A stretch of DNA of 64,000 bases from Pectobacterium carotovorum (GCF_900129615.1 NZ_FQWI01000007.1:124001-188000); one strand, 5' to 3'; positions 20,372 through 30,321 are shown, numbered from the stretch's first letter. Made by a program: numbers and translations. Notes: generated by a model from the sequence alone, not told the origin.

Positions 20372-21352
20372 CTAATATTTCATCAAGACAGCCGCGCTCT
20401 GCCAACCGGCACCGACTGTCCAAAAAATAAGATTGTCACCGCGCTGTATCCTGTTTAATTTGAGCGACTCATGTAGCGCAACAAAAGGACTATTTGTTGC
20501 TGTGTAACCGTATTGATTACCGATAAATGGAGCATAATCCTGGCTAATATCCAGAGCGCTACATAGTTTTTTAATATTTCCGATAGAAAACTGTGAGAGA
20601 AAAAAATATTTAATGTCATCGGTAGTTAATTTATTTCTTTCTAAAATTTTAATTAATGAATCTGCCGCTGCATCAATACACACCGAATCATCAAAAGGCG
20701 TAAATTCGATACCAGAAGATCGAGCGCGACCATGAATAGCTGACAAGCCACTGGCAGGAAAAAGCGAGTTATCGATCACGGATGTTTGTACGCGAAATTC
20801 AGAGTCAATCATTCCGCTGCTGCCATCATGTTTCTCTAGCAATATTGCTACTGCGGTATCAGAAAAACATGCATGGTAAACGGGTGAGTCATAACTATGC
20901 GCCCCAAGGTAATCGGCTCCAACAACCAAAGCTCGCGTGCAGTCAGGTCGGGAAAGCATCACACGTGATACCTGTTCCACGGCAATTAGCAACCCTGCAC
21001 AGTTTGCATTCATATCGTATGAAAGGGTTTTTTCCCCACTTTTTAATGCATGATGAATTTTTAATGCAGTTGCGGGAATGAGGTACTCGGGTGTTTGCGA
21101 ACAAAAAACAATGAGATTCAAATCCTCTGGCTTCCAGCTCCTATTTTTTAATACCTCACGTGAGGCTTCAATAGACATGGTCAGCGTGTTTTCAGTATTG
21201 TTTTCTATCAGATAACGTTTTTCGTGGCCAAGTGCTGATAATAGCCCGCCAATCTCAACCCCTTTTTTATCATAGTATTCAATAAACCAGCGGTTATCGA
21301 CATGGTTTACTGGGTGATATAAACTTAAGCCTGATATTTTTACACGTTGCAT
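20372..21352 (-). CDS. FabH-like (KAS III) acyltransferase, Cys only
   Basis: 326-residue thiolase-fold protein of the ketoacyl-ACP synthase III group. The nucleophile is kept (NANCAG, Cys118), but the His of the usual HQAN motif aligns with Ser (LSQFS) and the Asn of the GNTS motif aligns with Tyr (YGYTATNS). Enzymes lacking these residues often transfer acyl groups instead of condensing with malonyl-ACP. The start at 21352 is an ATG with GAGGTG 5 bases upstream. It is the last of three co-directional genes with a ThDP enzyme and a Cys-less paralogue, 41 bases after the latter. Lower GC than the bcs genes suggests acquisition. The product is unknown; acyl transfer is inference. Confidence 0.75.
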   Translation of the reverse strand: MQRVKISGLSLYHPVNHVDNRWFIEYYDKKGVEIGGLLSALGHEKRYLIENNTENTLTMSIEASREVLKNRSWKPEDLNLIVFCSQTPEYLIPATALKIHHALKSGEKTLSYDMNANCAGLLIAVEQVSRVMLSRPDCTRALVVGADYLGAHSYDSPVYHACFSDTAVAILLEKHDGSSGMIDSEFRVQTSVIDNSLFPASGLSAIHGRARSSGIEFTPFDDSVCIDAAADSLIKILERNKLTTDDIKYFFLSQFSIGNIKKLCSALDISQDYAPFIGNQYGYTATNSPFVALHESLKLNRIQRGDNLIFWTVGAGWQSAAVLMKY

Positions 21353-21393
21353 TATCCACCTCAATGAATGAACTGAATGGTTATGTTGCTTTA

Positions 21394-22371
21394 TTAATCA
21401 ACTTGATCTTTCTGAATAGAGAATGGAATATTGCTCCAGCTAAGCAAAATAGATGTTGCTGTCGCAGCAGGTCCAAATCCGAAGAGCACAACTAAATCAT
21501 TTTCATTAACGTATGCTTGTTCACTCAATTCCATTAAGGCAAATAGGTTTTGGGCTGGCCCCAAACTGCCGTACTTATCGAAGATGGTAAAGATTTTTCC
21601 ACGGTTCACCTTCAGTGCGTTTGCACTCACCTCACGAACCCAATGTGTTGGATCGTAGATATGAAAGTAGCGGATATCTGATATTTCTTTACCAGCATCA
21701 CGACATAGTTGATAGCAGCAGTTATAGATGGTGTCAGGCAGGTGATTAAATATAAACGCCCCTGCTTCCAACGTATATTTTACATACTCACTATGTGTGT
21801 CGAGTTGCAACGGTTCATAGTTATAAGTCTGAATAGTGTGACTGTGGAAAAGGGGCATACCCGGATCGCGGCTGAGAATCGCGCAGACGGCTCCATCACT
21901 GAGCAGATTACGCACAGGATCATCTTGACTAAACCAATGTGCATAATTGCAGGCGGCAATGACTGCAACATAGTTACAGTTTTTGTTGGCAAACTGATTC
22001 CGGCCAAGCTCCAATGCAGTCATTCCACCTGCTGTTCCTAAACTGACAGGAATAATCGGACAAGAAATATTTAATTCCCTTGCCAGAAGAATCACTTCTT
22101 CATATAGAATATTTCCAGGCCAAACAAGATTAACAATAATACTGTCGAGATCTTTTACACTCATGTTTACCTGCTGGAGAGCAGTTACCAGACTAGTTTT
22201 AATCAGTCTTGTGATGTTTTCCTTTTTATTCAACTGCCATAGTTTCCTTTGCCCAAGAGGTGGCGGGTTACCTGCGGAAAATACATTTAACGAAGAGTTC
22301 TCACAGGATACTGATAACTGGTTTTCAGGTAGAGAACCCGCGCAAGAGATCAGCGATATATCACGGTTCAT
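21394..22371 (-). CDS. FabH-like (KAS III) protein lacking the catalytic Cys
   Basis: 325-residue thiolase-fold protein. The nucleophile position reads GTAGG (Thr113 in place of Cys), the HQAN motif reads YDPT, and the Asn motif reads YGSLGP, so all three catalytic residues are gone. It is probably the non-catalytic half of a heterodimer with the neighbouring Cys-containing paralogue, as known for PqsB with PqsC. The frame is open further upstream, but the ATG at 22371 is preferred; it overlaps the end of the ThDP gene by 11 bases, which implies coupling. Confidence 0.7.
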   Translation of the reverse strand: MNRDISLISCAGSLPENQLSVSCENSSLNVFSAGNPPPLGQRKLWQLNKKENITRLIKTSLVTALQQVNMSVKDLDSIIVNLVWPGNILYEEVILLARELNISCPIIPVSLGTAGGMTALELGRNQFANKNCNYVAVIAACNYAHWFSQDDPVRNLLSDGAVCAILSRDPGMPLFHSHTIQTYNYEPLQLDTHSEYVKYTLEAGAFIFNHLPDTIYNCCYQLCRDAGKEISDIRYFHIYDPTHWVREVSANALKVNRGKIFTIFDKYGSLGPAQNLFALMELSEQAYVNENDLVVLFGFGPAATATSILLSWSNIPFSIQKDQVD

Positions 22372-24073
22372 TTTTGAGTTTCCTGAGTGTTTCGAATCTG
22401 TCCTTGTGCGGAGGAAATACAAATTTATTAACCCGGATATCAATGACCGCTGGCCTTCTGGCCCTGATGGCATTAGCGAGTGCCTGTTCTAATTGTTCGA
22501 GATTCAATACCCGATAACCATCGGCACCAAGAGATTGACCCAAAAGCGAAAAATCAGTCAGGGGTATCTCACAATCAAGTGGATCATTTCCCAACATCTC
22601 CAGTCCCTGACGGCACATATTGTAGCTACTGTCATTCATTACCAGCCAAATCGCAGGAAGGCCATATCGAACAGAGGTACTAACCTCATTAGACATGAGC
22701 ATTGACCCGTCACCAATAATCCCAATGGCGCATTCTTTTCGTCCCGCCGCTATACCAACTAAACCACTCGCATAATGCCCCATTGCGCCAAAGGCTGTGC
22801 TCACTCGGTAACGTCCTTTCTGTGAAAATTTCAGGTAGCGATTTGCCCAGCAAAATGAATTTCCCGCCTCAGCCGCGACATAGCAATTGTTTTCCTCTAT
22901 GGCGATTTTCTGAATGGTATTCATAACGTCTAATGGATCGATCGAAGCATCAATATGATTACTTTCGTTACTATTAACATAAGAACTGGTAGATTCGTTA
23001 CATCGATTTACCACACCAAGTGAATGAATATTTTTATTACAAAGTTCATATTTTTTAATTTCGCCAAGAAGTTTTTCAGAAAATTTATTAATTTCTGTTT
23101 TGATAAAAACAGTGTGCTCAGGTAAATTATTTTTTACTTTTTCCGTTTCAAGACCAACATAAAAAATATCAACATTTTTAAAATTTCTCTGGATATAAGA
23201 TGAACTAAACTCTCCTAAACGGGTTCCTATAATAACGATTACGCCATTAGAGATATTACCTATAGCATCAGATATTTTTTTCGTATCAGAACCCAGCCCA
23301 GTGATCCCTATAAAACATTCACTGTGCTCTGAAATTATGCCTTTACCTCTGGGAGTAGATATAACACCAGAACCACTAATATTGATAATTTCTCTCAGAT
23401 TGTTAGCTGCATGCCTGGCTCCAAAACCGATCCAAAAAAGCGTTCTTTTAGAAATTAAGCTATCTATAACAGGTGTTAAATCGGGAACAGGGAAGGTGTC
23501 TATAATGCTGGTTTTTAACTGAAGAAAAAATGAAGTATTTTTAATTATCATTTTATTCTGGGCAGACATCATTATAAAAACACCGATTACATACCCTCTG
23601 TGAGAAGAAATTAGATGCACAATTTCACTCTTCGCCTGTAAATAACTTTTTTCATCGGTAATAACAAATACTTTATCTAAGTATCCCTGCCCATCATCTT
23701 GTACAAGCATGCTGACATTGTTCCCTGTTGTTGCTTGAAGCCCCCAACATCCGTCATCTATAGGTTTTGTAATAGCTGAAATGAATATAACTTTTGCACC
23801 ATCGAGCTTAGCCGCTTTCAAGCCTGTCAAAGAATTTGTTATTCCTGGTCCTGCTGTCGCAAAGGCAACGGTGGGTTTTTCATAGCACAAACTATATTCT
23901 GATGCAGAAAATGCCCCACCTGATTCGTGTCGGCAATGAATGACATTAATTATTTTTGATTTAGATAATGCCTGCCACATTGGTACAATATATCCGCCAG
24001 ATACACCAAACGCGGTATCGACACCAATTTCTTCTAAAAAATCAACGAAATCACATGCGATTGTTATCTTCAT
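22361..24073 (-). CDS. ThDP-dependent enzyme, acetolactate-synthase-like
   Basis: 570-residue thiamine diphosphate enzyme with the three-domain plan of acetolactate synthase: N-terminal PYR domain with the activating Glu (CRHESGG, Glu50), a central domain, and a C-terminal PP domain with GDGSMLM near residue 453 followed by the MND metal-binding residues. The ATG at 24073 is chosen over 24094 because GAGG lies 6 bases upstream. The gene is AT-rich against its neighbours. No regulatory subunit follows, so branched-chain amino acid synthesis is unlikely. With two FabH-like partners it resembles, as I recall, the xenocyloin cluster of Xenorhabdus, where an XclA-type enzyme makes an acyloin that FabH-like proteins acylate. 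Substrate unknown. Confidence 0.75.
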   Translation of the reverse strand: MKITIACDFVDFLEEIGVDTAFGVSGGYIVPMWQALSKSKIINVIHCRHESGGAFSASEYSLCYEKPTVAFATAGPGITNSLTGLKAAKLDGAKVIFISAITKPIDDGCWGLQATTGNNVSMLVQDDGQGYLDKVFVITDEKSYLQAKSEIVHLISSHRGYVIGVFIMMSAQNKMIIKNTSFFLQLKTSIIDTFPVPDLTPVIDSLISKRTLFWIGFGARHAANNLREIINISGSGVISTPRGKGIISEHSECFIGITGLGSDTKKISDAIGNISNGVIVIIGTRLGEFSSSYIQRNFKNVDIFYVGLETEKVKNNLPEHTVFIKTEINKFSEKLLGEIKKYELCNKNIHSLGVVNRCNESTSSYVNSNESNHIDASIDPLDVMNTIQKIAIEENNCYVAAEAGNSFCWANRYLKFSQKGRYRVSTAFGAMGHYASGLVGIAAGRKECAIGIIGDGSMLMSNEVSTSVRYGLPAIWLVMNDSSYNMCRQGLEMLGNDPLDCEIPLTDFSLLGQSLGADGYRVLNLEQLEQALANAIRARRPAVIDIRVNKFVFPPHKDRFETLRKLKNEP

Positions 24074-24403
24074 TGAGGCCTCGTATTCACCCATAAAATA
24101 ACAAGGGCATTAATAATATAGATTCACTCTATTAGAAAATATCAAAATAGTAGCAACCTAATTATTTAAGCTGCGTGAATCATATTATATGTTGATTACC
24201 TTCTACATTATCCCGAGGGGTTAATAAATATCGAAGGCATAGACAGGACAAACGATTAGCAGAATTTGAATGATGTATTATTTATAACCGCTCATAAAGT
24301 GTAGTACCTGAAATTCACGCAGGCAAAATTTTATTCAACAGTACGGCCATAAATGGAAAAAACTCAGGAGCCTACCGAAATAAGCCCCTGATGTTCCTTA
24401 AAA
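24074..24403 (-). promoter_or_regulatory. AT-rich region upstream of the ThDP gene
   Basis: About 330 bases without a gene, markedly AT-rich. It must contain the promoter of the three-gene cluster and the end of the ggt transcript. No clear terminator or operator was recognised. Confidence 0.4.
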
Positions 24404-26182
24404 TCAATACCCTATCGCGGCTCCAGCTGGGCGGCGGATATCATTTGCGCCGTACAGGTAACCTTCACGCACTTTGCCAGATACCGCCGAGTCATTGCCT
24501 GAATCCGCAGGCGTCACGCCCGCCGCGCCCGGTAAACCAACCAGAATCAGCTCTGCTGCGCCCCAAGGCGTCTGTTCCACCATCTTGTAGCCGCGCTGCT
24601 TCAGCAGGTTCAGCGTATCCGCAGACAGCCCACGCTGTTCGTAATACACCTCGTCCGGCAGCCACTGATGATGGATGCGCGGTGCGTCCACCGCTTCCTG
24701 CGGTGCCATGCCGTGATCGATGATATTCAACGCCGTTTGCAGCGTGATGGTGATAATGCGCGAACCGCCGGGCGAACCGAGCACCATGAAGACTTTGCCA
24801 TCTTTCGTCACCAGTGACGGGCTCATGGACGAAAGTGGGCGCTTACCGGGGGCGATCGAATTACGTTCCCCTTGCACCAACCCGTACAGATTTTTCTCGC
24901 CAACCTTCACGGTAAAGTCATCCATTTCGTTATTGAGGAAGAAGCCCGTACCCGGCGCGATCACCACCGAACCAAAACGCCCGTTAACGGTATACGTGGT
25001 GGACACCGCATTGCCCTGATTATCCACGATGGAGTAGTGCGTCGTTTCTGGTCGCTCGTGCGGGCCAATCCCCGGCTGTACGTTTTTGGACGGCGTCGCG
25101 TTCTCCGGTTCGATTTTTTTGCGGATTTCGGCGGCATAATCCTTACTCAACAGGCGCTCGACGGGATTACTCACAAACGCCGGATCGCCGAGGTACGTGT
25201 TGCGGTCCATGTACGCATGGCGCATCGCTTCCGTCAGCACATGCACGGTGGCTGCCGAGTTAAAGCCCGTCGATTTAATGTCGTAACCTTCGACAATATT
25301 GAGAATTTCACACATCGTGACGCCACCGGAGCTGGGCGGTGGCGAAGAGACAAATTGATAACCGCGATAGTTACAGGTTACCGGTGCCGTTTCGGTAATA
25401 CGGTAATCGGCAAAATCAGCTGCCGTCAGAATCCCACCACCCTGCTTTGCCGCCTTTTCCACCGCCTGCGGGATTGTGCCCTTGTAGAAAGCATCCGGCC
25501 CTTTAGCGGCGATCGCCGCCAGCGTATTCGCCAGATCGGTTTGAACCAACTTATCGCCGGGCTGCAACGCACTACCGTCAGGACGCAGGAAAATGCGCGC
25601 CGCCTCAGGATCGGCTTTGAAGCGCTTGACGGTGGTGTCCAGAATATCGGTGTCTGCTCGCGTCAGTTCAAAACCTTCACGCGCCAGTTTAATTGCGGGT
25701 GCCATCACCTGTTCGCGCGTCAATTTGCCGTATTTTTGCAGCGCAGTATCCAACCCCAGCACCGTTCCCGGTACGCCAGCGGCCAGATAGCCGTACAGGC
25801 TCGCGTCTTTTTTCACGCTCCCATCAGCGTTCAGATACATGTTGGCGCTGGCTGCCGCAGGTGCCGTTTCACGGAAGTTGATAAAGGTGTCTTTCCCATC
25901 GGCCAGGTGCAGCGTCATAAATCCACCGCCGCCAATATTGCCACAGCAGGGGTTTACCACCGCCTGCGCGTAACCCACGGCCACGGCGGCATCAATCGCA
26001 TTGCCGCCCATTTTCAGGATATCGACGCCGATCTGCGAAGCCAGATATTGCGAGCTGACCACCATGCCGTTTTTCGCTTCCACCGCAGGGGCCGATGCGG
26101 CCTGCACGGTTCCACTCACCAGCAGCGCCGTCACGCTCAGTGACAGCAGCCATTTTCCCGATGTTTTGTTTTTTATTCTCAT
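24404..26182 (-). CDS. ggt: Periplasmic gamma-glutamyltranspeptidase
   Basis: 592-residue Ntn-hydrolase with a signal peptide (ends near VQA, residues 26-28). It hydrolyses or transfers the gamma-glutamyl group of glutathione in the periplasm. The autoprocessing site is visible as AVSTTYTVNG, where a Thr becomes the N-terminal nucleophile of the small subunit; the downstream NNEMDDF and GSPGGSRI segments are family hallmarks. Normal length and no interruption. Single gene, with eamA upstream in the same direction. Confidence 0.95.
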   Translation of the reverse strand: MRIKNKTSGKWLLSLSVTALLVSGTVQAASAPAVEAKNGMVVSSQYLASQIGVDILKMGGNAIDAAVAVGYAQAVVNPCCGNIGGGGFMTLHLADGKDTFINFRETAPAAASANMYLNADGSVKKDASLYGYLAAGVPGTVLGLDTALQKYGKLTREQVMAPAIKLAREGFELTRADTDILDTTVKRFKADPEAARIFLRPDGSALQPGDKLVQTDLANTLAAIAAKGPDAFYKGTIPQAVEKAAKQGGGILTAADFADYRITETAPVTCNYRGYQFVSSPPPSSGGVTMCEILNIVEGYDIKSTGFNSAATVHVLTEAMRHAYMDRNTYLGDPAFVSNPVERLLSKDYAAEIRKKIEPENATPSKNVQPGIGPHERPETTHYSIVDNQGNAVSTTYTVNGRFGSVVIAPGTGFFLNNEMDDFTVKVGEKNLYGLVQGERNSIAPGKRPLSSMSPSLVTKDGKVFMVLGSPGGSRIITITLQTALNIIDHGMAPQEAVDAPRIHHQWLPDEVYYEQRGLSADTLNLLKQRGYKMVEQTPWGAAELILVGLPGAAGVTPADSGNDSAVSGKVREGYLYGANDIRRPAGAAIGY

Positions 26183-26395
26183 TCCGACCCCTTTATCCCG
26201 TTGATTTCACTCACTGCTTTTATTTCTTACCCTCTTGCCTGGCTAACTTGCAAAATCCACACCAATAAACAGACACGGCTTAACGGATTCACCAGCAGCA
26301 GTAAGAAGCGTAGGAAAGGCATGAAAAATTGCGAAAATAACCGCTTATCTTTGCGACGCTGCACGATAAATACGCCCCATAGCGAGACATAGGGT

Positions 26396-27313
26396 TTACG
26401 ACTGCCGCACGGGTAGCCATGAACGTAACCGCGCACCAAACACATTCACCAGCAGGCCGACCATAATCAGCACCGCGCCCACGATCTGTAGTAACGAGAG
26501 CGATTCACCCAGAAAAACGGCGGCACTGACCAACCCAACCACCGGCACCAGCAGCGACAAAGGTGCCACACGCCAGGTTTCATAGCGCGCCAGCAGGCTT
26601 CCCCAAATCCCATAGCCAATAATGGTTGCCGCAAATGCCAGATAAACCAGAGATAATATCGTCGGCAGTTGGATGGCAGTTAAACTATGGACAATCGCGT
26701 CCCTACCTTCAAACAACCAGGAACTAATGAAAAACGGCGCGACAGGCACCAGCGCCCCCCACACCACCAGCGACATGATGCGCACATCGCTGTTTTTGCT
26801 CATGACCACTTTATTGATAATGTTGCCCACCGCCCATGACAGCGCCGCCGCCAGCGTCAGTAGCAGCGTGGTGGTAGTCATTCCAGAGGACATTTGCAGC
26901 GCCGTGCGACCTTCTGCCAGCACGACCATCCCTAGCGCCGCCACCAGAATGCCGACAACGTGATTCCAGCGCAGCTTTTCGGAGAGCAAGACCGCACCAA
27001 CCAGCAGCGTAAAAAAAGCCTGAGCCTGTAGTACCAGCGAGGCAATCCCGGCGGGCATGCCCAGCTTGATGGCGAGGAACAAAAAGCCAAACTGACCAAA
27101 GCTGATCGTCATGCCATAGGCGAGCAGCCATTTCAGAGGAATACGTGGGAAAGGAATAAAGAAAATAGCCGGGAGCGCCACCAGCGAAAAACGTAGCCCT
27201 GCCAGTAAGAAAGGCGGCATGTCGTTCAGCCCAACCTTGATCACCACGAAGTTCACGCCCCATAGCACAACAACACACAGCGCGAGCAGCGCATCTTTCA
27301 ACGACATTCTCAT
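26396..27313 (-). CDS. eamA: EamA-family cysteine/O-acetylserine exporter
   Basis: 305-residue DMT-superfamily inner-membrane protein with ten predicted helices in two EamA repeats. The N-terminal third (WGVNFVVIKVGL, ASLVLQAQAFF) closely resembles E. coli EamA (YdeD), which exports cysteine-pathway metabolites. The start may be the ATG two codons further in (27307). A role beside ggt in glutathione/cysteine balance is possible but only inferred from position. Confidence 0.82.
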   Translation of the reverse strand: MRMSLKDALLALCVVVLWGVNFVVIKVGLNDMPPFLLAGLRFSLVALPAIFFIPFPRIPLKWLLAYGMTISFGQFGFLFLAIKLGMPAGIASLVLQAQAFFTLLVGAVLLSEKLRWNHVVGILVAALGMVVLAEGRTALQMSSGMTTTTLLLTLAAALSWAVGNIINKVVMSKNSDVRIMSLVVWGALVPVAPFFISSWLFEGRDAIVHSLTAIQLPTILSLVYLAFAATIIGYGIWGSLLARYETWRVAPLSLLVPVVGLVSAAVFLGESLSLLQIVGAVLIMVGLLVNVFGARLRSWLPVRQS

Positions 27314-27469
27314 CCCCTGATCAAATACGTAACAAATACCTTCTTCAAGGTACGCGTAAAATGAAAATACGGATAAGAAAAGATAATTATGACGTTACAT
27401 GACAATGACTAAGCGTAACCATGATGCAGGATAGCCGACCACCCGAATTCGTGGTCGGCAAGATAGCGT

Positions 27470-28678
27470 TTATTCGATGGCGATCGGTTTTTCCGTCAGC
27501 GTGGTTTTATTATCACCCTGAATGGCTTTCACTTTCTGCTCCGTTTTCTGTACCGCATCTGCGCTACTCAACAGGCTATACGTCAGCTCAAACGTCGTGC
27601 TCTGGCCGGGCTGTAGTTTTTTGACCCGCCCTTGTTCACGTTCAATCGTAACCGGATAGGCGTAGTTGGTGCCAGGCTCGATCCCCGTGACGTAGCCCTG
27701 TTTTTCTGTATCCGTGTTTTTCCACAGCGTCAGCAGCGGCAGTTGATGGGTATCAAAGGCAATCGACACGCCCTTATCTCCCGCTTTATTCACCAGCGCC
27801 GCCAGCGTTTTGCCCTGTGCATCCGTATACGGCGTAATGTTAAACACCATTTCATCAAAGTCTTTTGTCGGCCCTTTGTAGGTTTGCCAGGTTGCCAGAC
27901 CCGCTTTGGCATGGTCATTAAACGGAGAAATGTCTTTTACCGGTGCGATGAAACGCGCGCCTTCTTCCAGAATCGGCGTACCGAAATTGCTGTGGTAGAT
28001 AATTTGATAGTCACGCGGGTAGTCGGCTTTGTTGGTCAGCACATCGTGCACGGTAAACGACTCGCTGCCGGGGACGTAACGCAGCTCGGTCCAGGTTTCC
28101 AGATTCGACTTCTTAAAGCTGTTTTCCTTCAGCAGGCCGCGCACCGTAATGGTATGCGGTGCTTTATCGCTGACTTCCACCACCACTTTTGACGCTGGCG
28201 TGTTGCCCGCGCGGCCATGCAGGGTATAGATCATGCCATCGCTGACAACCGGATGCCCCGTCCATTCGAAGCCGCAGCGCACCATCATCTCATTGAAACC
28301 TTCCAGCCAGCCCAATCCATTACGGCTTTCCAGATTGATGGTATTCGGGTTGACGACCTCATCAACCGGCGAATCCCACCCTAAACGGATGTTTTTACCT
28401 GTTACATGCAGCAAGTTCATCCCTCGCGTCGGGCTGAGGGCAATTTTCAGGCCGTCCTGACTGGTAATTGTGATCACTTTACTGCCTTCCTGACGTCCGC
28501 CGTGCAGGACTTTTTGCTCAATGCTGAAATGCTGATTTTTGATCTTCAGGGCATCACTGCCAATTTGCCAGTTTCCCTTTTCCACACTGCCTTCAGCATC
28601 TGTCAGCACAAATGTCTGTGCCAATAGTTGCCATGATGTCAGCGCCAGTGTAATGCCTATAGCCAGTAATTTTTTCAT
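27470..28678 (-). CDS. Exported aldose-epimerase-like protein (DUF4432 type)
   Basis: About 402 residues beginning with a signal peptide (MKKLLAIGITLALTSWQLLAQ). The rest resembles the galactose-mutarotase-like beta-sandwich of the DUF4432 group, with NGLGWLEGFNEMMVRCG and HGRAGNTPA segments that probably line the sugar pocket. The substrate is unknown; a role in periplasmic handling of plant sugars is a guess. The ATG at 28678 is preferred to 28687 because it begins the signal peptide. Transcribed alone, divergent from avtA. Confidence 0.7.
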   Translation of the reverse strand: MKKLLAIGITLALTSWQLLAQTFVLTDAEGSVEKGNWQIGSDALKIKNQHFSIEQKVLHGGRQEGSKVITITSQDGLKIALSPTRGMNLLHVTGKNIRLGWDSPVDEVVNPNTINLESRNGLGWLEGFNEMMVRCGFEWTGHPVVSDGMIYTLHGRAGNTPASKVVVEVSDKAPHTITVRGLLKENSFKKSNLETWTELRYVPGSESFTVHDVLTNKADYPRDYQIIYHSNFGTPILEEGARFIAPVKDISPFNDHAKAGLATWQTYKGPTKDFDEMVFNITPYTDAQGKTLAALVNKAGDKGVSIAFDTHQLPLLTLWKNTDTEKQGYVTGIEPGTNYAYPVTIEREQGRVKKLQPGQSTTFELTYSLLSSADAVQKTEQKVKAIQGDNKTTLTEKPIAIE

Positions 28679-28687
28679 GTTAACCAT

Positions 28688-29070
28688 CCCTCTCTGCTGA
28701 ATTGTTTTAGCTAATGCGAGCTAAAGACTACAAATCAGCGGATGGTCAGAATGTGATAGCTATCACCAGATGGAAAAATTCGGCATTGTCGCGTTATTTA
28801 TCCAATTACCATCACTAATTAACGATGAATGGCGTCTATAATTGCAGAATTATTGAGATATCGATCGGGAAAAGCTGACATCGTTTCAGCAAAATAAAGC
28901 ATGCTGTCTGAAATCATTTCCTCTCGCATGCTCACATCAGCAAATTATTCCGAATATTAAACGCTATTCGGGATAAAAAATTACAAGTCTGTTTTTTGAC
29001 CACATTGCACCCTATTGGCGCAAGCGCTATGGTTGCCGGTAACCTGTGTACGACCACTGATAAATAAACT
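28688..29070. promoter_or_regulatory. Divergent region between DUF4432 gene and avtA
   Basis: About 380 gene-free, AT-rich bases between two diverging genes, so it must carry both promoters. No specific operator was recognised. Confidence 0.4.
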
Positions 29071-30321
29071 ATGAACTTTTCTCTTTTCGGCAAGAAATTC
29101 ACGCGTCACGCTGGCATCACCCAATTAATGGACGATCTGAACGAAGGGCTGCGTACGCCAGGCGCCATCATGCTGGGCGGCGGCAATCCGGCACATATTC
29201 CAGAGATGGATAGCTACTTCAAACAGCTGTGTCAGGATATGCTGGAACAAGGGAAGTTAACGGAAGCGCTCTGCAACTACGACGGCCCGCAAGGTAAGGA
29301 TACGCTGCTTAATGCACTGGCCGAGCTGCTGAGTAATGAATTAGGCTGGCAGATTGGACCACAGAATATTGCGCTAACAAATGGCAGCCAGAGTGCATTT
29401 TTCTACTTATTTAACCTGTATGCTGGTCGCCACAGCGATGGCAGCCTGAAAAAGGTGCTGTTCCCGCTGGCACCGGAATATATCGGCTATTCAGATTCCG
29501 GGCTGGACGACAACATGTTCGTCTCTGTTCGTCCTCAGATCGAGCTGTTACCCGAAGGGCAATTTAAATATCACGTCGATTTCGATAACCTGTCGATTAC
29601 CGATGATATCGGGCTGGTCTGCGTCTCCCGCCCGACCAATCCAACCGGTAACGTGCTGACCGACGATGAGCTAATGCGTCTGGATATTCTGGCGCAGCAG
29701 CACAACATTCCCCTGCTGATTGATAACGCCTACGGCGTGCCTTTCCCCGGCATCATCTTCAGCGATGCCACGCCGCTGTGGAACCCGAACATCATCCTGT
29801 GCATGAGCCTGTCCAAGCTGGGTTTGCCCGGCTCACGCTGCGGTATCGTCATTGCGGATGAAAAGGTGATTTCCGCCATCGGCAACATGAACGGCATCAT
29901 TAGCCTGTCTCCGGGTGCAATCGGCCCGGCACTGGCACATGAGATGATTCAGCGTGGCGATCTGCTGCGCTTATCTAACGACGTCGTCCGCCCGTTCTAC
30001 CAGCAGCGTGTAACGGAAACCATCGCGATCATTCGCCGCTACCTGTCGCCAGAGCAGTGTCTGATTCATAAGCCGGAAGGTGCGATCTTCCTGTGGCTGT
30101 GGTTCAAGGATCTGCCTATCACGACGGAAATTCTGTACCAGCGCCTGAAAAAACGCGGCGTCCTCATGGTGCCGGGTCACTATTTCTTCCCTGGCTTAGA
30201 TCAGGACTGGCCGCACGCTCACCAGTGCATGCGCATGAACTATGTGCCAGAGCCGGAAAAAATCGAACGCGGTATTGCGATTCTGGCGGAAGAAGTAGAA
30301 AAAGCGATGCAGGAAGGCTAA
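29071..30321 (+). CDS. avtA: Valine--pyruvate aminotransferase
   Basis: 416-residue PLP-dependent class I/II aminotransferase that makes alanine from pyruvate with valine as amino donor. The PLP lysine is in SLSKLGLPGSRCG (about residues 249-261), and the conserved SRPTNPTGNV and DNAYG segments are present. Length and sequence match enterobacterial AvtA. Monocistronic: it has its own upstream region and is followed by a hairpin. Confidence 0.95.
   Translation: MNFSLFGKKFTRHAGITQLMDDLNEGLRTPGAIMLGGGNPAHIPEMDSYFKQLCQDMLEQGKLTEALCNYDGPQGKDTLLNALAELLSNELGWQIGPQNIALTNGSQSAFFYLFNLYAGRHSDGSLKKVLFPLAPEYIGYSDSGLDDNMFVSVRPQIELLPEGQFKYHVDFDNLSITDDIGLVCVSRPTNPTGNVLTDDELMRLDILAQQHNIPLLIDNAYGVPFPGIIFSDATPLWNPNIILCMSLSKLGLPGSRCGIVIADEKVISAIGNMNGIISLSPGAIGPALAHEMIQRGDLLRLSNDVVRPFYQQRVTETIAIIRRYLSPEQCLIHKPEGAIFLWLWFKDLPITTEILYQRLKKRGVLMVPGHYFFPGLDQDWPHAHQCMRMNYVPEPEKIERGIAILAEEVEKAMQEG

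Noticed and set aside
22361-24073. Housekeeping acetolactate synthase (ilvB/ilvI)
   Set aside because: No regulatory subunit gene follows, the composition is unlike the core genes, and it is coupled to FabH-like genes.
24872-26143. 423-residue open frame on the plus strand
   Set aside because: Antisense shadow of ggt, Arg/His rich, no motif.
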